From contig JAYKAV010002766.1 of the NCBI GenBank assembly GCA_035582835.1, forward strand, positions 3,782,685 through 3,846,684: a stretch of 64,000 nt of DNA, read 5' to 3'. The notes below the pieces were generated by a model. That model did not search any database and had not been told where the DNA came from. It worked only from the letters and a program-made list of their open reading frames with translations. A program made the position numbers and the translations under genes. Shown piece by piece: positions 46,126 to 58,838 of the stretch. Source of the DNA: Phoebastria nigripes. Its lineage: Eukaryota; Chordata; Aves; Procellariiformes; Diomedeidae. Position 1 is the stretch's first letter, and every line of letters begins with the position of its first letter.

Positions 46126-46168
46126 TTTTTTTTTTCCTTCTCTTTTTTTTTTTTTCTTCCTTTCTTCT
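46126..46168. repeat. Polypyrimidine tract
   Basis: T runs of 11 and 13 with C interruptions (CCTTCTC, CTTCC). The minus strand is purine-only and gives a lysine-rich false frame. Confidence 0.9.
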
Positions 46169-46659
46169 AACTACTGAGATGTCATAGGGAAAGCTGTGTA
46201 AAGCCAGGACTGTGCCAATTATGGTATACCTGAAGTGATAATCAGGAGACCTTACGAAGGAGGGAAGGAAATCATCTTGATATGACAGCCTAGTACTCAA
46301 TCATGGGTCATGAGGACAAGTGTCAGGAAGAGAACGGAAGGAGATCTTTCCATTCTGAGTTAGAAATGAAGCAAGCACTTCCACAGGGGTGTCATCTTTA
46401 AATCCTCTTTAATACTAGAAGCTTGGATGGTCTAACTGCACATATTTTCCGAGACAAAACAAGTCTTAGCATAAGTCAAATAGCCTTGCAAGTTAGACAA
46501 GACATTGGTGCAGCTAAGTAAGATCCTTACTGTTAAGCATAATCTCCAAGATCCATCATATTGCTTTATTTTTTGAGACCTCAGTTTCATTATCCAGATG
46601 CTAACTGTTAAGTAGTTTGCATTGCAACAATCCTAAACAGCCTAAACAGGGTGCTAGGC

Positions 46660-46690
<31 letters not shown>

Positions 46691-46693
46691 AAA
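46660..46693. repeat. T24 followed directly by A10
   Basis: An uninterrupted 24-T run abuts a 10-A run, making a self-complementary T/A block. Length is likely to vary between individuals and in assemblies. Confidence 0.93.
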
Positions 46694-46934
46694 CTCAAAA
46701 AGTAACCAACTACTTTTCAGTTATGCAGTGTGAGTCGACCTGGTAGTTGTTAAAATAGAATTTTAATGTTGAATAAATACTTTCTGGTGGCTAACATTAG
46801 CAAAAGCCCCTCTGGCAGTACAGGAGGAAAGCATGGAGTTCCTAAATTTCATCCACTGAAGCAATTTGGTGAGTTTCTAACAGATAATTCAAACTGTTCT
46901 GTCTCTTAGAGAGCCAGAGACCTATAGAGTTGCA

Positions 46935-47030
46935 ATCAAAGATGGAATTAGATTGTATGCTGCTGGGGTAGAGACTCTATTGTGCATATGACGAACATAG
47001 TGAGATGTAGTCAGAGCACATAACTGTAGG
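46935..47030 (+). mobile_element. Possible L2-type LINE tail
   Basis: TTAGATTGTATGCTGCTGGG followed by GTAGAGACTCTATTGTGCAT and CATAGTGAGATG resembles the L2-type tail (AGATTGTAAGCTC...GGCAGAGACTG...). It is short and diverged, so the call is tentative. Confidence 0.4.
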
Positions 47031-49022
47031 CACCTAACTTTGGACCCCTGATTCCCTTAAAAGTCAAAAGAGCTCCTGAAGACCATGTAGTAGTATTGAT
47101 CAGTCTGGAGGTTTTATTTACTAGGGCTCCTAGTCCATTTTTGTATGGATCACAAGTCTATTCATAACTGATAACTGTCTTGGCCCCCATTTGTGGTCAA
47201 AATGCCGACTTTGAAAGGCACTGGTACAAAAGTTCTTGCTGCATTCAGCATATGCCAAGAAGCCACGAATAAATCTAGCTATGACAACAGAAAGGTAGTG
47301 ACATTACTGCCAGATAAAGAGAGGACTTGTGTCTAATAACTACAGCAAATGCCACTTTCCTTCTGACTTTTCAGACCAACAAAAATGTTTAAGAAAACCA
47401 AAGCAGCACCTTAAGAAACAGAATGGAAGCACTTGTGGAATACTTGATTCCAGGTTGCCTAAGTCAGAAGTGACTCCAATTTACTATTTGCATTTACATG
47501 GAGCACAAAAATGCCAGAATTACTCAAAGTTTATTTAAAAAAGATTTCTGAGCTACATAAGGAGTCATATCCATGACTGGATCTCTGAATATAAACACCA
47601 TGCACACACAATTTTGCCTTTCTTATTAATTTTTCACAAGCAGCAGTTAGTCCTTCATGCAGCTATACAACGAGAAATCTTAATATGCTAGCCTGAAGGC
47701 TACTGTAAGCTGCTCTCGGTATCAGAGGTTCAAGTTTCTACGTTATTAGCCAGTTCCAAATGCATTTTAAAGCAAAAAAGCAAAAAAAAAACCCACACCC
47801 TCCCCCAACATCTGCCAGTACATACTGGAAGCTGATACAACTTGTTCTGGATCTCAGCAACGTTGCTACTGCTTTAGTTCGAGTAAACTGGCACATAAGC
47901 ATCCTTGAACTATGTGTCTGTTAAACAGCACCACCTCCAGGAGCTTTTTATAACGACAGGGAAGGTGAAATGCTCTGTTAAGTCCCTATTGCTGAAGTAG
48001 TTGAGAAACACACGGATAGTGGTAGCACGTTTTGTAAAGGCTTAAAATCCTCCACTAAACTTTCATGTTTATATTTGACGATACATGCAGATAGCTTTTA
48101 CTTTACGATACTTGTCACACAAATTGCTAACACATAGTAATAAAACAGTTTATGCTTCCTTACAAGACAAAGAATGCTCCAGCTAAGTAACACAGGCACA
48201 TCTCCAAAACTGTAAACGTCCAAGGCCACAGGCACGTACGTAATCCAGCGGAGACAATACGCAGAGGCAGATGTGTGAAAATGTGTGAACATCGAACATC
48301 ATATGCATTCCTACCCACAAATACCCAGAACACAGTATTGTACCCTCCTCAGTTATCAGACCAGCTAAAGCACTCAACTCTGTGGTAAGCCAGGACCAGT
48401 GTCTCCAGGAAGTACTGACAAATAGTAACTTTGCAAAGCTTGTAAGTCTGCAAAGGTGTTATTCCAGTTCTGCTACTGCTAGCAGTGCCTGGCTCTTTCA
48501 CACCTAAGAAGAAGTGGAATCTCACTAAAAGGCCACAATGCCTGGAGATATCTTAAATGAGCTTAATCATCTTCAGCTANGGCTGGAATTTAACTGAGGA
48601 CTAACATGATATCTTCTCTGTTTGAGGTGGTATGTAACCATACATTCTAAAAAATGTATGGGGTATAATGAAATACGACTATTTTGCTACGATCCATAAT
48701 ATGAAACCCACTCCATGATTTTAGAATCAGTAATAAAAATAGTTTTGAAAATGAAAACCTGTAATTCCCACTGTGGTGGATGCTGGTCCAGGGACTATTT
48801 TTAGTCAGTGGAGCACACACTGGTAATAGGAAAAAAATGTATGTTTTCAAGGCTTCCTTTTCCCAGCTGCTAAATCACGTTTCAGACAACTTTAGATTAA
48901 AAAATATATATGGTTAAATATTTTCATTATATCTAAAAATTATCAGGGAGAACACAGGAATCTTACAGGATTGCAAATGGCAGAGACTATAACCTCACAA
49001 TATATCCCTCAAGAAGCAGCCA

Positions 49023-49028
<6 letters not shown>

Positions 49029-49057
<29 letters not shown>
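49029..49057. repeat. Poly(A) tract, A29
   Basis: Uninterrupted 29-A run followed by CAGCAAACAAAAAACC. Confidence 0.93.
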
Positions 49058-49455
49058 CAGCAAACAAAAAACCACCCCACAAACCCTTGAGAATATCTGC
49101 AACTGGATACCTGATATTTAGCAAGTTCAATAATGCATACTGATGAAGTATTGTGTCTCTATGAGAAACAATGAGGTCTCAGCAATGGGAAAAATGCCAA
49201 GAAGGTAAGCTGCACAGGTTTTCATGGGAATCAGACACGACAATGATTGAGGTACAATTAAAGACCACCGTGGTGGATATGGCAGTGAGAGTTCTTGCTG
49301 AAGAGAAAGGATCCGACTTGATGCTTTGGGGTGGAGCATTTTTTCTGTTCGTCCATTTTTGCTACAGTTTCTTTGCCAGCATCTTCCATTTTCTATTTAT
49401 AGTTACTATAGTCTAGCAAAACAATTTTTCTGTGCTGATCGCCTACAAAGAAAGC

Positions 49456-49471
49456 TTTTTTTTTTTTTTTT
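49456..49471. repeat. Poly(T) tract, T16
   Basis: Simple homopolymer after AAAGC. Confidence 0.9.
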
Positions 49472-50393
49472 AAGAACTGTATTTTGGGGTTTTTTTGTAT
49501 TCTTTGTAATTCACCTATGGGGTGTTTAGTACTTTACAGCTTAAAAGAGAGCCTAAGTTTAGTTTATGACTGGAGAAATAGAGATGTCACAGGAAACAAA
49601 AAAAATAGCAAGAGTTGATAGTGTGGCTTTCCAGCAGATACTGTTTTCCATAACAACGGGTCACTAGTGGGAGGCCCTGAAAGATGAGAAAAGGAGGAAA
49701 GATTAAAAAGAAGGGAAGAAATTCCAAGTGTAGGAATTAGCATGAAGGGAAGGCAGGAAAAGGAAGGAAGGGGGAAGGAATCCTTCCAAAATGTTAAATA
49801 ATAAAATTAAGCCGTAATAACAGCATCAAAATACAATTAAAGGTGGATTTATAGTCCCATATTTTACCTTACACTACGAAATGTGCATTCAATGCGAGTC
49901 TGCTCAACTAAATGGTTGCACAGGCAGAAAGTAAGGAGTTAGATGTTAGAGAAGACAGTGCAGTCTTATTTCTTTCTCTCACAGATTTTGTTAATTGAAA
50001 GTAAAATTGTGCTTATTATTTGAACAATGTCAGGTAAATACTGCATGCAAAGGGAAGAAATGTAAAAAAGCAAACCTAGGTAACTGCATTCCCCCTCCGT
50101 CTTCATGTGCCTTCAGGAAACAGAACAGTAACAAAAATACATCAACTCTTTTGAGACAAGATATAATTTTCATTCCATGAGTTTGAATCAACTCCACTTT
50201 GAATATGTAATCTGCTGGATAAAAAGTGCCAAACTCATCTGTTATTGCGCACAGAACACTCTCTCTACATTATTGACATAATGCGCAGAGATGAGACTGG
50301 AAGACCACTGTACATCAATGAGCAAGTGCTCCACAACGCAGCTGACGTGAGCACGCCCAGGCCTGTGCTGCACATACAGCATGGCGTTTGGGC

Positions 50394-50409
50394 TGTGCAG
50401 TGCTGCACA
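50394..50409. repeat. 7-bp inverted repeat, 2-base centre
   Basis: TGTGCAG, TG, CTGCACA. It lies in the GC-richer patch with several further TGTGC/GCACA words. Confidence 0.85.
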
Positions 50410-53400
50410 AACCCCTTGGCCACAGGATAAGCTCAGTCAGCTCACTCTAAGAGAGGAGCAGCTCCCACTCGGTACAGGTGATTACGCCACCTGCATGGCC
50501 TTGCCTTTACCTAGCAGTGCAGCAAGAAGTTCTCATGAGAACACTGGTTCTCTTTAACTGTAGAAATGATGAACAGAGTTGTTTCTTTGTGAGAAAATCA
50601 CATAATACCTCGATTGACTGAAAAGCAAGAATCTCTGCTTATGGACGAGGTCTGCATGGCGTGCTGCCTGTGGGTCAGAGTCCTGTTTGATGCTACATTG
50701 CTCCCAGCATCTAAAGGGGCATAAGATTATCTATGCTGTTCTCTTCTTACAGCATTAGCTCTAATAAATAACATTTTAAATTACATCCTACAGAGTCTGA
50801 GTGCCTTTCTTACTGGGATCATAATGGACTAAGCACCTCCTAGTGCAAAACAACATGCTGCATTTTCAAAATATAAAGGGCAAGAGTAGTAGTTCTTTGC
50901 CTCTCTTCAATACAGCACTACCATTTTCATTAAAATATCCAGTAACAAATTCTGATTGCTTAATTTCTGGACTAGTTACTGCAGATGGGGATTCAACTAC
51001 AGTGGTGTTGGGGTACTGGCCTGGGGAGGGCCTACAGGATGCAAGCATGATCTTTTTAGCTCTACCAATTATTCAGCCAAGACGACACCACAACTGTATT
51101 AAAGCCTCTGGGAATAGCTCAGAATTTCTTTCTAAAAGCCCCCAAAATGTTAGTGCAAACATCATGATGTTCCTCAGCTTAAAGAATGTCTTGAAATTAT
51201 ACTCCACATTGCTCTCCCAGATGTGAATCTTACCCTGTTGGACTTACTTACATATGCTGTATTTTATTTTTCCCTTGGCTTTTAATAGCAGTGCCACATA
51301 AGGAACTGTGCCGAGGGAGGCCATAAACATACAGACTGGTGCTAGCTTAGACTTTCAGAGCTTAATTAATGATTTCTGTCTTTTTCTTTTATGTTTGAAT
51401 ATTCAACAAGCTGATTTTTTAACCCCCAAAAGCAGAAAGAACAGATCCAGAGAGTAACTTCAGAATGCACAGCAGGGCTACCCGAGAAGACACAAGAGTA
51501 AATTACCAGGGACACTGACAGTTCGCAGCCTGGTCCTAAGGCTTAGCAGAGTAGCCTCGTCCCTTTCACACGTAGTCAGTCAGGCTCTGAAAGTGAAATA
51601 TTCTTTCCACCTACTGACCTTGGAGCCTCTCCAAGTAACCTAACTAGTTCAGAACCAGGCAAGGCATTATTTCTCACTCTACCTGCCTCTGGGATAATCA
51701 GAGCAAACTCCGAGAGACATAAAATAAAGGCTGTGAATTCAAGTATAGATGCCACATAAGCAGTGCTATGGGAGTTTTGAACATAAACTGCATCATGTTC
51801 ACAGGGTTCCTGCTCATGCTTTCAATTTTGAGGGTCCACAAGTAGAAGGTCTTGTCTGCTTAAGTATTTCCCAGCCTGGTGTTCTTTTAGCTGAGGTTCA
51901 CAGACTCTGCATACTAATACATCTATGTGACCTTTGAAAGGTAACTAAGCAAGGTGAAGCTTTTGTCAATTAGTTTAAATTCTCTACACAACCTGGCACC
52001 TCAAACATTTTAAAGGAAAGACAAATTTTCAAAAGCTGAAAGCCATTCAGAGGAAAAGGAAGCATGCAGTACAGACGTAACTGTGCAGCAACTCACTTCA
52101 TTCATGAGAGGCATTAAGACATCCACAACAAAAAGGATCCCTTTGCTCAAAACTATTACTGTCTTCATCAGCACTAACAGAAGCCAATACTGTCCACAAC
52201 CTGTGACACAAGCTACCGTTGGCTGCTTATGACTAATGAATTTAACCACTACCACAAATTTCCTTGTCTTCCTAGTTACTTGTCATTCTTTTGCGATCCT
52301 TCCATATGGCAGTAAGCCTGTGCCATACTGAGTCAGTATTTCGGAACACAAGGCTTGCACAACTCTTTTCCTCTGCTAACAGATGGTCCATGTGTCAGAT
52401 GATGTCACTTCAACACCACAACCACCAGGCCCAGGCAAAGGCAACTGAAGGCTGCTGAACAGTGGTGGGAGTGCTAGCCTAGCCTTAGCGGGAGCACCTG
52501 GAAGAGAACTGACAGGGTGCTATGGTCTATATTTATCAAACTGGTAAAACCAGCAACATTTGACTGTTACACTAGTACTATAAACCCAAAGGCTTCTGTC
52601 CTCCACACCTCTTTCCAAGCAACTTGCAAGTATTACTGACCTAATACCATCTCTAGATAATAAGCAGGCATCTACTACTCAATTAGCAAGTTCACTTGTT
52701 TCTGTGAGGCTCATTATGTTCTTCTAACACAGTCTAAAGAAGGAATCAAAGGGAATAATTTCAATTCTGAAATGGTAAGACTGCTTAAATATAAACAATT
52801 GTGGTTAGAATATGAAACTTGACAGAATAAGACCACTGGATGACAGTCAGCCTTAATGGGAAAACCAGTGGAAATTCTACTTGGATCAGAAAAAAAGGAG
52901 AGGAGGAAATGGCATGTTTGAAAAATTAGAACTCTTCCCTAGCCACCCAAGTACCTCTGTGAGGATCTCCAGTACCCCTTCTTCCACCAAGAGTTTGGAG
53001 GTTAACTATATTTTTGCCCTATTCTGACTTCTATCTCAGAGCAGTAAGAATGCTATAAAGAGACCACAGAGTAATGGAATATACAGTCTCTAAGCTCTGA
53101 AGTGAACTGTGATGACATCAGGAAACTGGACTAGTCAGAGCCTCTACAATGCATAATGATACAACATCTTAAATGGTGGTTGAAAACAACTGCCTGAATT
53201 GTTCTATCCTCAAACTACTACATGGCAGTAGCAGTTAGGAACACTTCTTTTTTCTGAAGAGAAAGTACTGATTACGTTATCTATCCAGTACTATTACACT
53301 CTATTCATAAATGAGTAAGAAAATGAGCGATTTCAGGGAAAACAGATATCCAATGGCAGCTGCTATTACAAAGTAAAACTCTGGGCTGGGCTTTTTTTAA

Positions 53401-56189
53401 AACCCTAAGCCAAATCTCTTGGAACAGTTGCTTCAAACATCACTGTCAACAACATGACCTGAGAGTAACAGGCATCACTTTATCCTTGCTTCTAAGAGAT
53501 AAAAATACAGATACTGCATGATACAGTGAAGAGAACCAAAAGAGACACCAACAGATGACACGAATCAGTTACATGAACAAGGAGATAAAGACCATTAGTG
53601 ATTTGGCAAACTGCTACCAGCTTTTTGTCTCTTCTTCAGTAAAAATCAGGCTACCTCACAAGCGCATAGTCTGTGTGCTGGATTTTACAGCTGCAAAACA
53701 TATGCCTGCCACCGCTGATATACCAGCAGAACAACCTGACAACTGGTGCTTCCTTCCAAGTGCAATAGAAGCGAACCTCTCAGAAAAAGGTATCCTGCAA
53801 TGTAGTCAAGAAGTGAGGAACAAGCACGCCTGTTGTTTTAGATGTTTAAACTGCTTTGAGCTCTTTCCTACATGCATCTGAGAAAGCATTTTGCTAAATA
53901 AGAAAGTGACAGCTGGACTGGCAGAAATTTTCTTGAGGTCTGAGCTATCAATCCAAGCCAGTTTATTTACGCATAGGTATTCTGACGTTTTCCCCTCCAG
54001 CTAATCTCTACATATAATGATGATGTGCAAAAAGGAATACATGGGGTAAAGATACCTGAATCCTCAAAGTAATAAACAGATTAGGTGCTCTAAGACTTCC
54101 TTTAAGTGGAAGTATTATAACCCAACACAGAAAATACAGAAAGGTGAGATTTTGACTGCAGTCCCATGACTTTAAACATGTAGTGTTTCCTAGTTCTATT
54201 GTGTCAATATTTTTATGAAGAAAGCAAACAAAATTATTTAAGTAGTAAGATTTTTCTCCTCCCTCGCTAATAGTACAGAACAGTACATATATTTAAAGAA
54301 ATGTACTCCTTGGCTTGAAAGTGCCAAATGTATCACTCATCCCTACAAGATTATAGATCTTTCTCATTAATAGCTAGACTGCAATTAAAATATCACAGCA
54401 CTTTTGCAGACAACCATAAAAATACGCCAGTAATACCATTTTATGTTGGACCTAATGGGGTCTCCAGCACAGATCACAAACGCTGAAATACAAAATGGTT
54501 TCAGCCACATGCTAAATCATTTGGTAAGAGGGGGGAGAACAAAAGGAGAGTTAGATGAGCAAAAGAGGAAGAACAACTGACAGATTTAAGATAAGGACAC
54601 CTTGGAAATAAACTATTAATCAACTACCTTATGAGTAGAAATGCAAACAAATTCAGAGTTTAATTAAACCTTTCTTACTCTTTCCATTACATGGTTGTAA
54701 AATGGTTGCAGTACGATGCAATTAAATAAACTTAAGGCAACATAAAATAAATCCTAATTAAAGATGCCATTCTCAAGTCAATTCACAAATATAAAGGCAG
54801 ACCACTTAACTAAATTACCAAAAAACTTAAAAAGAAATGCCATTGTCCAAACACACACATCTGAGTATGACTAACTAGGCAGAGCAAAGACAGAAAAGAG
54901 ATTGTGCTTGCAGTAAATGGCACACTGATAAGCAGATTTATACAAATGCTTTCCTGAACTGTGACAGTGGTGCAGGAAAAAGAAACAGAAAAAGGGTGCA
55001 ATCTCAACTGCAATTCTTATTCAATCTGATGAGAACAGAGTTTGTGCTTTTGGTTATGCATACATTTCATTTCCCTTCTCTTTGTATACACTTCTAAATT
55101 CGGTGGCTCATCCTTAGTCGTGGCTTCTCTCTATTTGAGCTCCGCTTTGCTGCATCTTTCCTTCCCTTCAGCAGCTTGCTAGCCAGTGATTTATTGCCCC
55201 CTAAACATTCAACATCAGTCAGGCAGATGTGCATTTCTTCTCTGCCCGCTCTGTACATTCTGCTCCTGGCTTACCCCTGCTGCCTGAATCCTAGAAGCAC
55301 CCTTGCACCTTTAGTACTGCCTCTTGCACTAGCTCTGTTTGTGCCCCTTTCTGTCCTTGAAAGCTGTAGCTGTGTAACATCTATTTGCTTAGACTGTTTC
55401 CCTACCAGTGACTTGTTCTGGGCTAAACTTTCCCCGAGATCCCCTAGGAGTTATGCAAGTACAGGGATCTTAGTAACCACTCTACTAGGAGCATGTTTGC
55501 TTCTACAAAATGATCTGCAAATCTGATCTCAGCCTATACACCATGCTGTGAGTTTGCCATTGTAACTCATACTTTGTCATCTCTAGTTTGCAGTAATAAT
55601 ATTTCTTTTATTCACCATTCTTTTAATATAGGCTGTATCTTAGCAAAAGCAAAAAATATTTAGAATTCTCCCTTGGATACTTTTTGAAGTCAGAAGATTC
55701 TATTTCAAGGGACTACTGCCACTGGAGGTCACCATCTCCTGGAGCAAGAAAAGAATATGGTCCAAAATATACCTCCAACCCCAAACAAATCCATTTCTAA
55801 GAACATAAAGTGTTCCCAGGAATTCTGGCCAATAGATAGGTATACAGTAGCACATGTAACAGGAGCTACTGTATAGCCAAAGAACAGGCTGCTTAGCATA
55901 GCTAATACTGACTTTGGAGCATTTAGATTTAGCTGCATTTTATACAGACCCTGTGCAAGATGCCAGTAGGGAGATTATGTCCACCCCTAAGTTTGACTCN
56001 CTGAGTCTAAGTATGTCTAGGTAAGTGTGATGTGAAAAAACAAACACCTTAAATACAGCTATTTACTTATCAGTAAGGGCTTGAGTTGGTATAACCAACG
56101 GTATTTGTGCTTCCGGGCTATTTCCAGCGCCAGAAAAAAAAACCAACAACTAAAATGTGAATATACATACGCCTAAAAAGTCTGTGCAG

Positions 56190-56247
56190 GAGCTGAGACA
56201 AGTATAAGAGGTCAGAAGTCTATTCCATCCTGAATGATTCTATGTTT
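56190..56247 (+). mobile_element. Short CR1 3'-end fragment
   Basis: AAGAGGTCAGAAGTCTATTC then CATCCTGAATGATTCTATG matches the terminal CR1 pattern (...GGTC...TTCCAACCTGAATGATTCTATG). Only the last 55 bases or so are visible. It is followed by a T17 run with two N. Confidence 0.55.
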
Positions 56248-58214
56248 TTAATTAATTCTTTTTTTTTTTTTTTTTNNCAGAGAAAGCTAACATATGAATG
56301 CCTTTCACAAATATTGTCCATTCTATGTCAGGTTTCTTCTTGCTCTTACAAAGGTGATGGTTAGTGTGTATGAAAATCTAGGTGTAACTGCTTTCTCAGG
56401 AAGCCCAAAACCAATGTCAAAAGAAGAGAAAGTATACTGGGCAAAACATCTCTTCTATGCTTTACCTAAGGATGTATTACTGTGCAGTACCACAGCCAGG
56501 ATACGAGGCTACATGTATTCTTACTTTTATAAAGAAGCTTAGTGTGTCTATAATCATAACAACTTATATCTAGCTACATTCTCATTGAGACAAAACAGAA
56601 GAGAATACTAAGAACTGGATTCCTGTTTTACAAGCTTCATGAAGTAATGTACAGAGGTTGAGGCAAGAATTCTTAATATGTGTATTACTAATACTAAAAG
56701 AGTAATTACTTTCAACTTTCAGCAGCCTGGCAAAGAAAGCACCCACTCGAATGATGAGAACTGTGTAGAATGTTACTGAAAGAAAACTGCAGATGAATCT
56801 CCATGGTTTCAACACCAAACTATGAATATTAACAAGAATTCAGATCACAGAATAGTAAGGAAAAACAAAGGAAATCTTATTTCTAAATAAAATAAAAAGG
56901 CCATTTAGGGAAACAAGTACAAATGCCAGAAAGTGCCAAACCCAGCTAGGGAACTATAACACACCATGCCCCAAGTTCTTTGCAGTAGGGGTAATGTTTG
57001 AAACATACATCTCTAAGTAGTACTGTTAGATACAGGACGTTTATTTTAGATTTCCAGTAACAGTTCTGTCAGACACTGCAAAATCTCCCCTCTCCATATT
57101 ATCTTCAAACATATCTGAGTGAAAGGGCAAACAGAAATTTGAAAGAGATGATTGCTTCCTTTGTGGGGGATACAGTTACCCACTGAGACAGGAACATATA
57201 TGAATTCCCATCTGCAATCATTTCCACTATTTATGAGGTCACTGGACTTGCTCCTGCTGAGCTCAATTTAGCTAGAGCTTTGGCTAGATCAGTGCAGAGA
57301 ATATTACAATCACATTGACTTGGTGATGTCCAAAGTACCACAGATACGTAACTCAAAACTATCAATAGGCTGAAAACTATACACATTTCAGTAGACAGCC
57401 AGATTTAAAAAGCTAAGGTGTAAATACAAATTAAATAATGGCCTTAAAGGCATCATTAATTATGAGTCGAGAATAGAAGGACACAGCTCATGCACTAAGG
57501 CAGGCATACTGAAGCCAACAAGAACTTCAGAAGGTCATGAAAGGCCTCAGTTTAAAACAAACAAACAAAAATAATCCACAAAACAGCAACAAAAAACCCC
57601 ACCTCTCATTTCCATCACAGCAAGAAGAAACATTTCCCCTGCCACCACTCCTATCTTCTGAATGCACTGAGCACCATCTCATTGCGTGACTTGCACAGGA
57701 TTCATGTTTCAGTCTCATGTTTCCCTAAGAGGATTGTCTAATGATCACTGAAATCAGGAGAAAGTCAACAGCTATAAATACAGAATGTATCTGTTCTGTA
57801 AGATTGTTTCTCCTTAGTTTATGCATATCTAAACAAACCTAACAAAACATACCTAAATTTTTCATCCCCTTCCTTACAATTTATCTTTTTTGGCATCCTA
57901 TATATCAAACAAGGATTTGAAGCAGGAAATACCACATTCTATTTAACATTCACAAGAATTTTCACGTATAGAATCCTAAAAGAATCGTCTCTTCAGACAA
58001 TGATGGAAATTAGAACAGACTGCAAATGTACTGCTGGAAAATACTATGGCCAACACGCGCACGCTGACTTATCAGTCTGTACTCTCAAATGCCCCGCCAA
58101 CAGTGGAGCTCCAGAAAACCCTAAAAAAAAATTGACTGAGAGGGGAAAAAGCAGCAAGCGAACTTCAGCATAGAAGTAAAGCAGCACACTAAGAAAAAAA
58201 TAATCTAAATTGGG
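56248..58214. other. Unassigned non-coding sequence
   Basis: It begins with a T-rich tract (T17 at 56259-56275, then NN). An 82-codon frame at 56294-56542 follows TTTTNNCAG but has no recognisable protein family. No named repeat is seen. Confidence 0.5.
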
Positions 58215-58838
58215 TCTTCATGATGCTGAGCTTGAAACTGGCAGTTACAGATAAAGAGAGACGTTTGAGTTGTCAATGGCAGCTCTCCGAAATCACTGCC
58301 TCAATGTGCAGCAGAAGCCCAGAAAACACCAACAAAATGCATGCTATCATCAGGAAAGGTGTTAAGACCCAGACAGAGGACAGCGTTTTGCTGCTATTTA
58401 AAAAATTGCATGACCTGCACTTTGACCACTTAAGTTGTGGTAGCACAGTTGGCAGACATACAGAAAAGGACAAGTAAACTGATGATGGAAAGGGAATGGC
58501 TGCCTTATGAAGGAAGAACAAAAAGGCTGGAACTCTTCAATTTAGAGAAGAAATAAATTGAGAAATTAGAAAAAATTGTACCATGTCAAAATTGTGAAAG
58601 CAGTGGATTCAGTGAATGTAGAACAGCTGCTTACCAAATCCTGCTGTACTGGAACTACAGAACATTCACTGAAAGTACTGGTAGATCAGTTTAAAATAGA
58701 TGTGGTTTTGCACACTGAGGGAATAGGAAGATGACAGACCACAGACAGTGTCTGGACTAAGCATCTTCTCTCTAACTAGAATCTCCTTTTGCCACTGATA
58801 GAGACAAAAATGTGCTAGACCGACCACTGGTCTAGCCC
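58215..58838 (+). mobile_element. Ancient CR1/L3-like LINE, ORF2 C-terminus and tail
   Basis: The frame 58220-58477 (85 codons) is still open at the start and reads KLAVTDKERRL and SRSPENTNKM...IIRKGV, as in the L3-type CR1 C-terminal region. After frame changes, the sequence continues GGAATGGCTGCCTTATGAAG, AAAAAGGCTGGAACTCTTCA and ATTTAGAGAAGAAATAAATT, equivalent to the Y-E-E-R-L...L-F-S-L-E block. The region 58620-58700 (CTGCTTACCAAATCCTGCTG, AACATTCACTGAAAGTACTG) follows the family in order. The tail is GCCACTGATAGAGACA...CCACTGGTCTAG. It is old and inactive. Confidence 0.85.

Larger units (their letters stand above)
40751..46934. other. Unassigned non-coding sequence
   Basis: More than 6 kb without a named transposon or gene. 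Only simple repeats are supported (41761-41775, 45951-45977, 46126-46168, 46660-46693). Frames stay below 85 codons. Confidence 0.5.
47031..56189. other. Unassigned non-coding sequence
   Basis: The largest unannotated block. Frames of 127 (50843-51226), 116 (55176-55526) and 108 codons (53555-53881) have no recognisable domain and are within chance expectation for 64 kb. A GC-richer patch lies at 50270-50510 and a purine-rich patch at 49680-49790. Long A/T runs are listed separately. Confidence 0.5.

Noticed and set aside
50843..51226. 127-codon frame
   Set aside because: No domain, no signal and no splice context. Frames of this size occur by chance in 64 kb on six frames.
52315..52400. GCCATACTGAGTCAG, like a reversed L3-type LINE tail
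   Set aside because: Only about 17 bases agree and the following sequence does not match the family.
53555..53881. 108-codon frame
   Set aside because: No motif and an ordinary base composition. An exon is possible but not supported.
55176..55526. 116-codon hydrophobic frame
   Set aside because: The Leu/Cys/Ser-rich composition follows from pyrimidine-rich DNA. No family is recognised.
56294..56542. 82-codon frame after TTTTNNCAG, resembling an exon with an acceptor site
   Set aside because: The T run follows a CR1 end and contains N. The protein resembles nothing that I know, and no donor site is evident.
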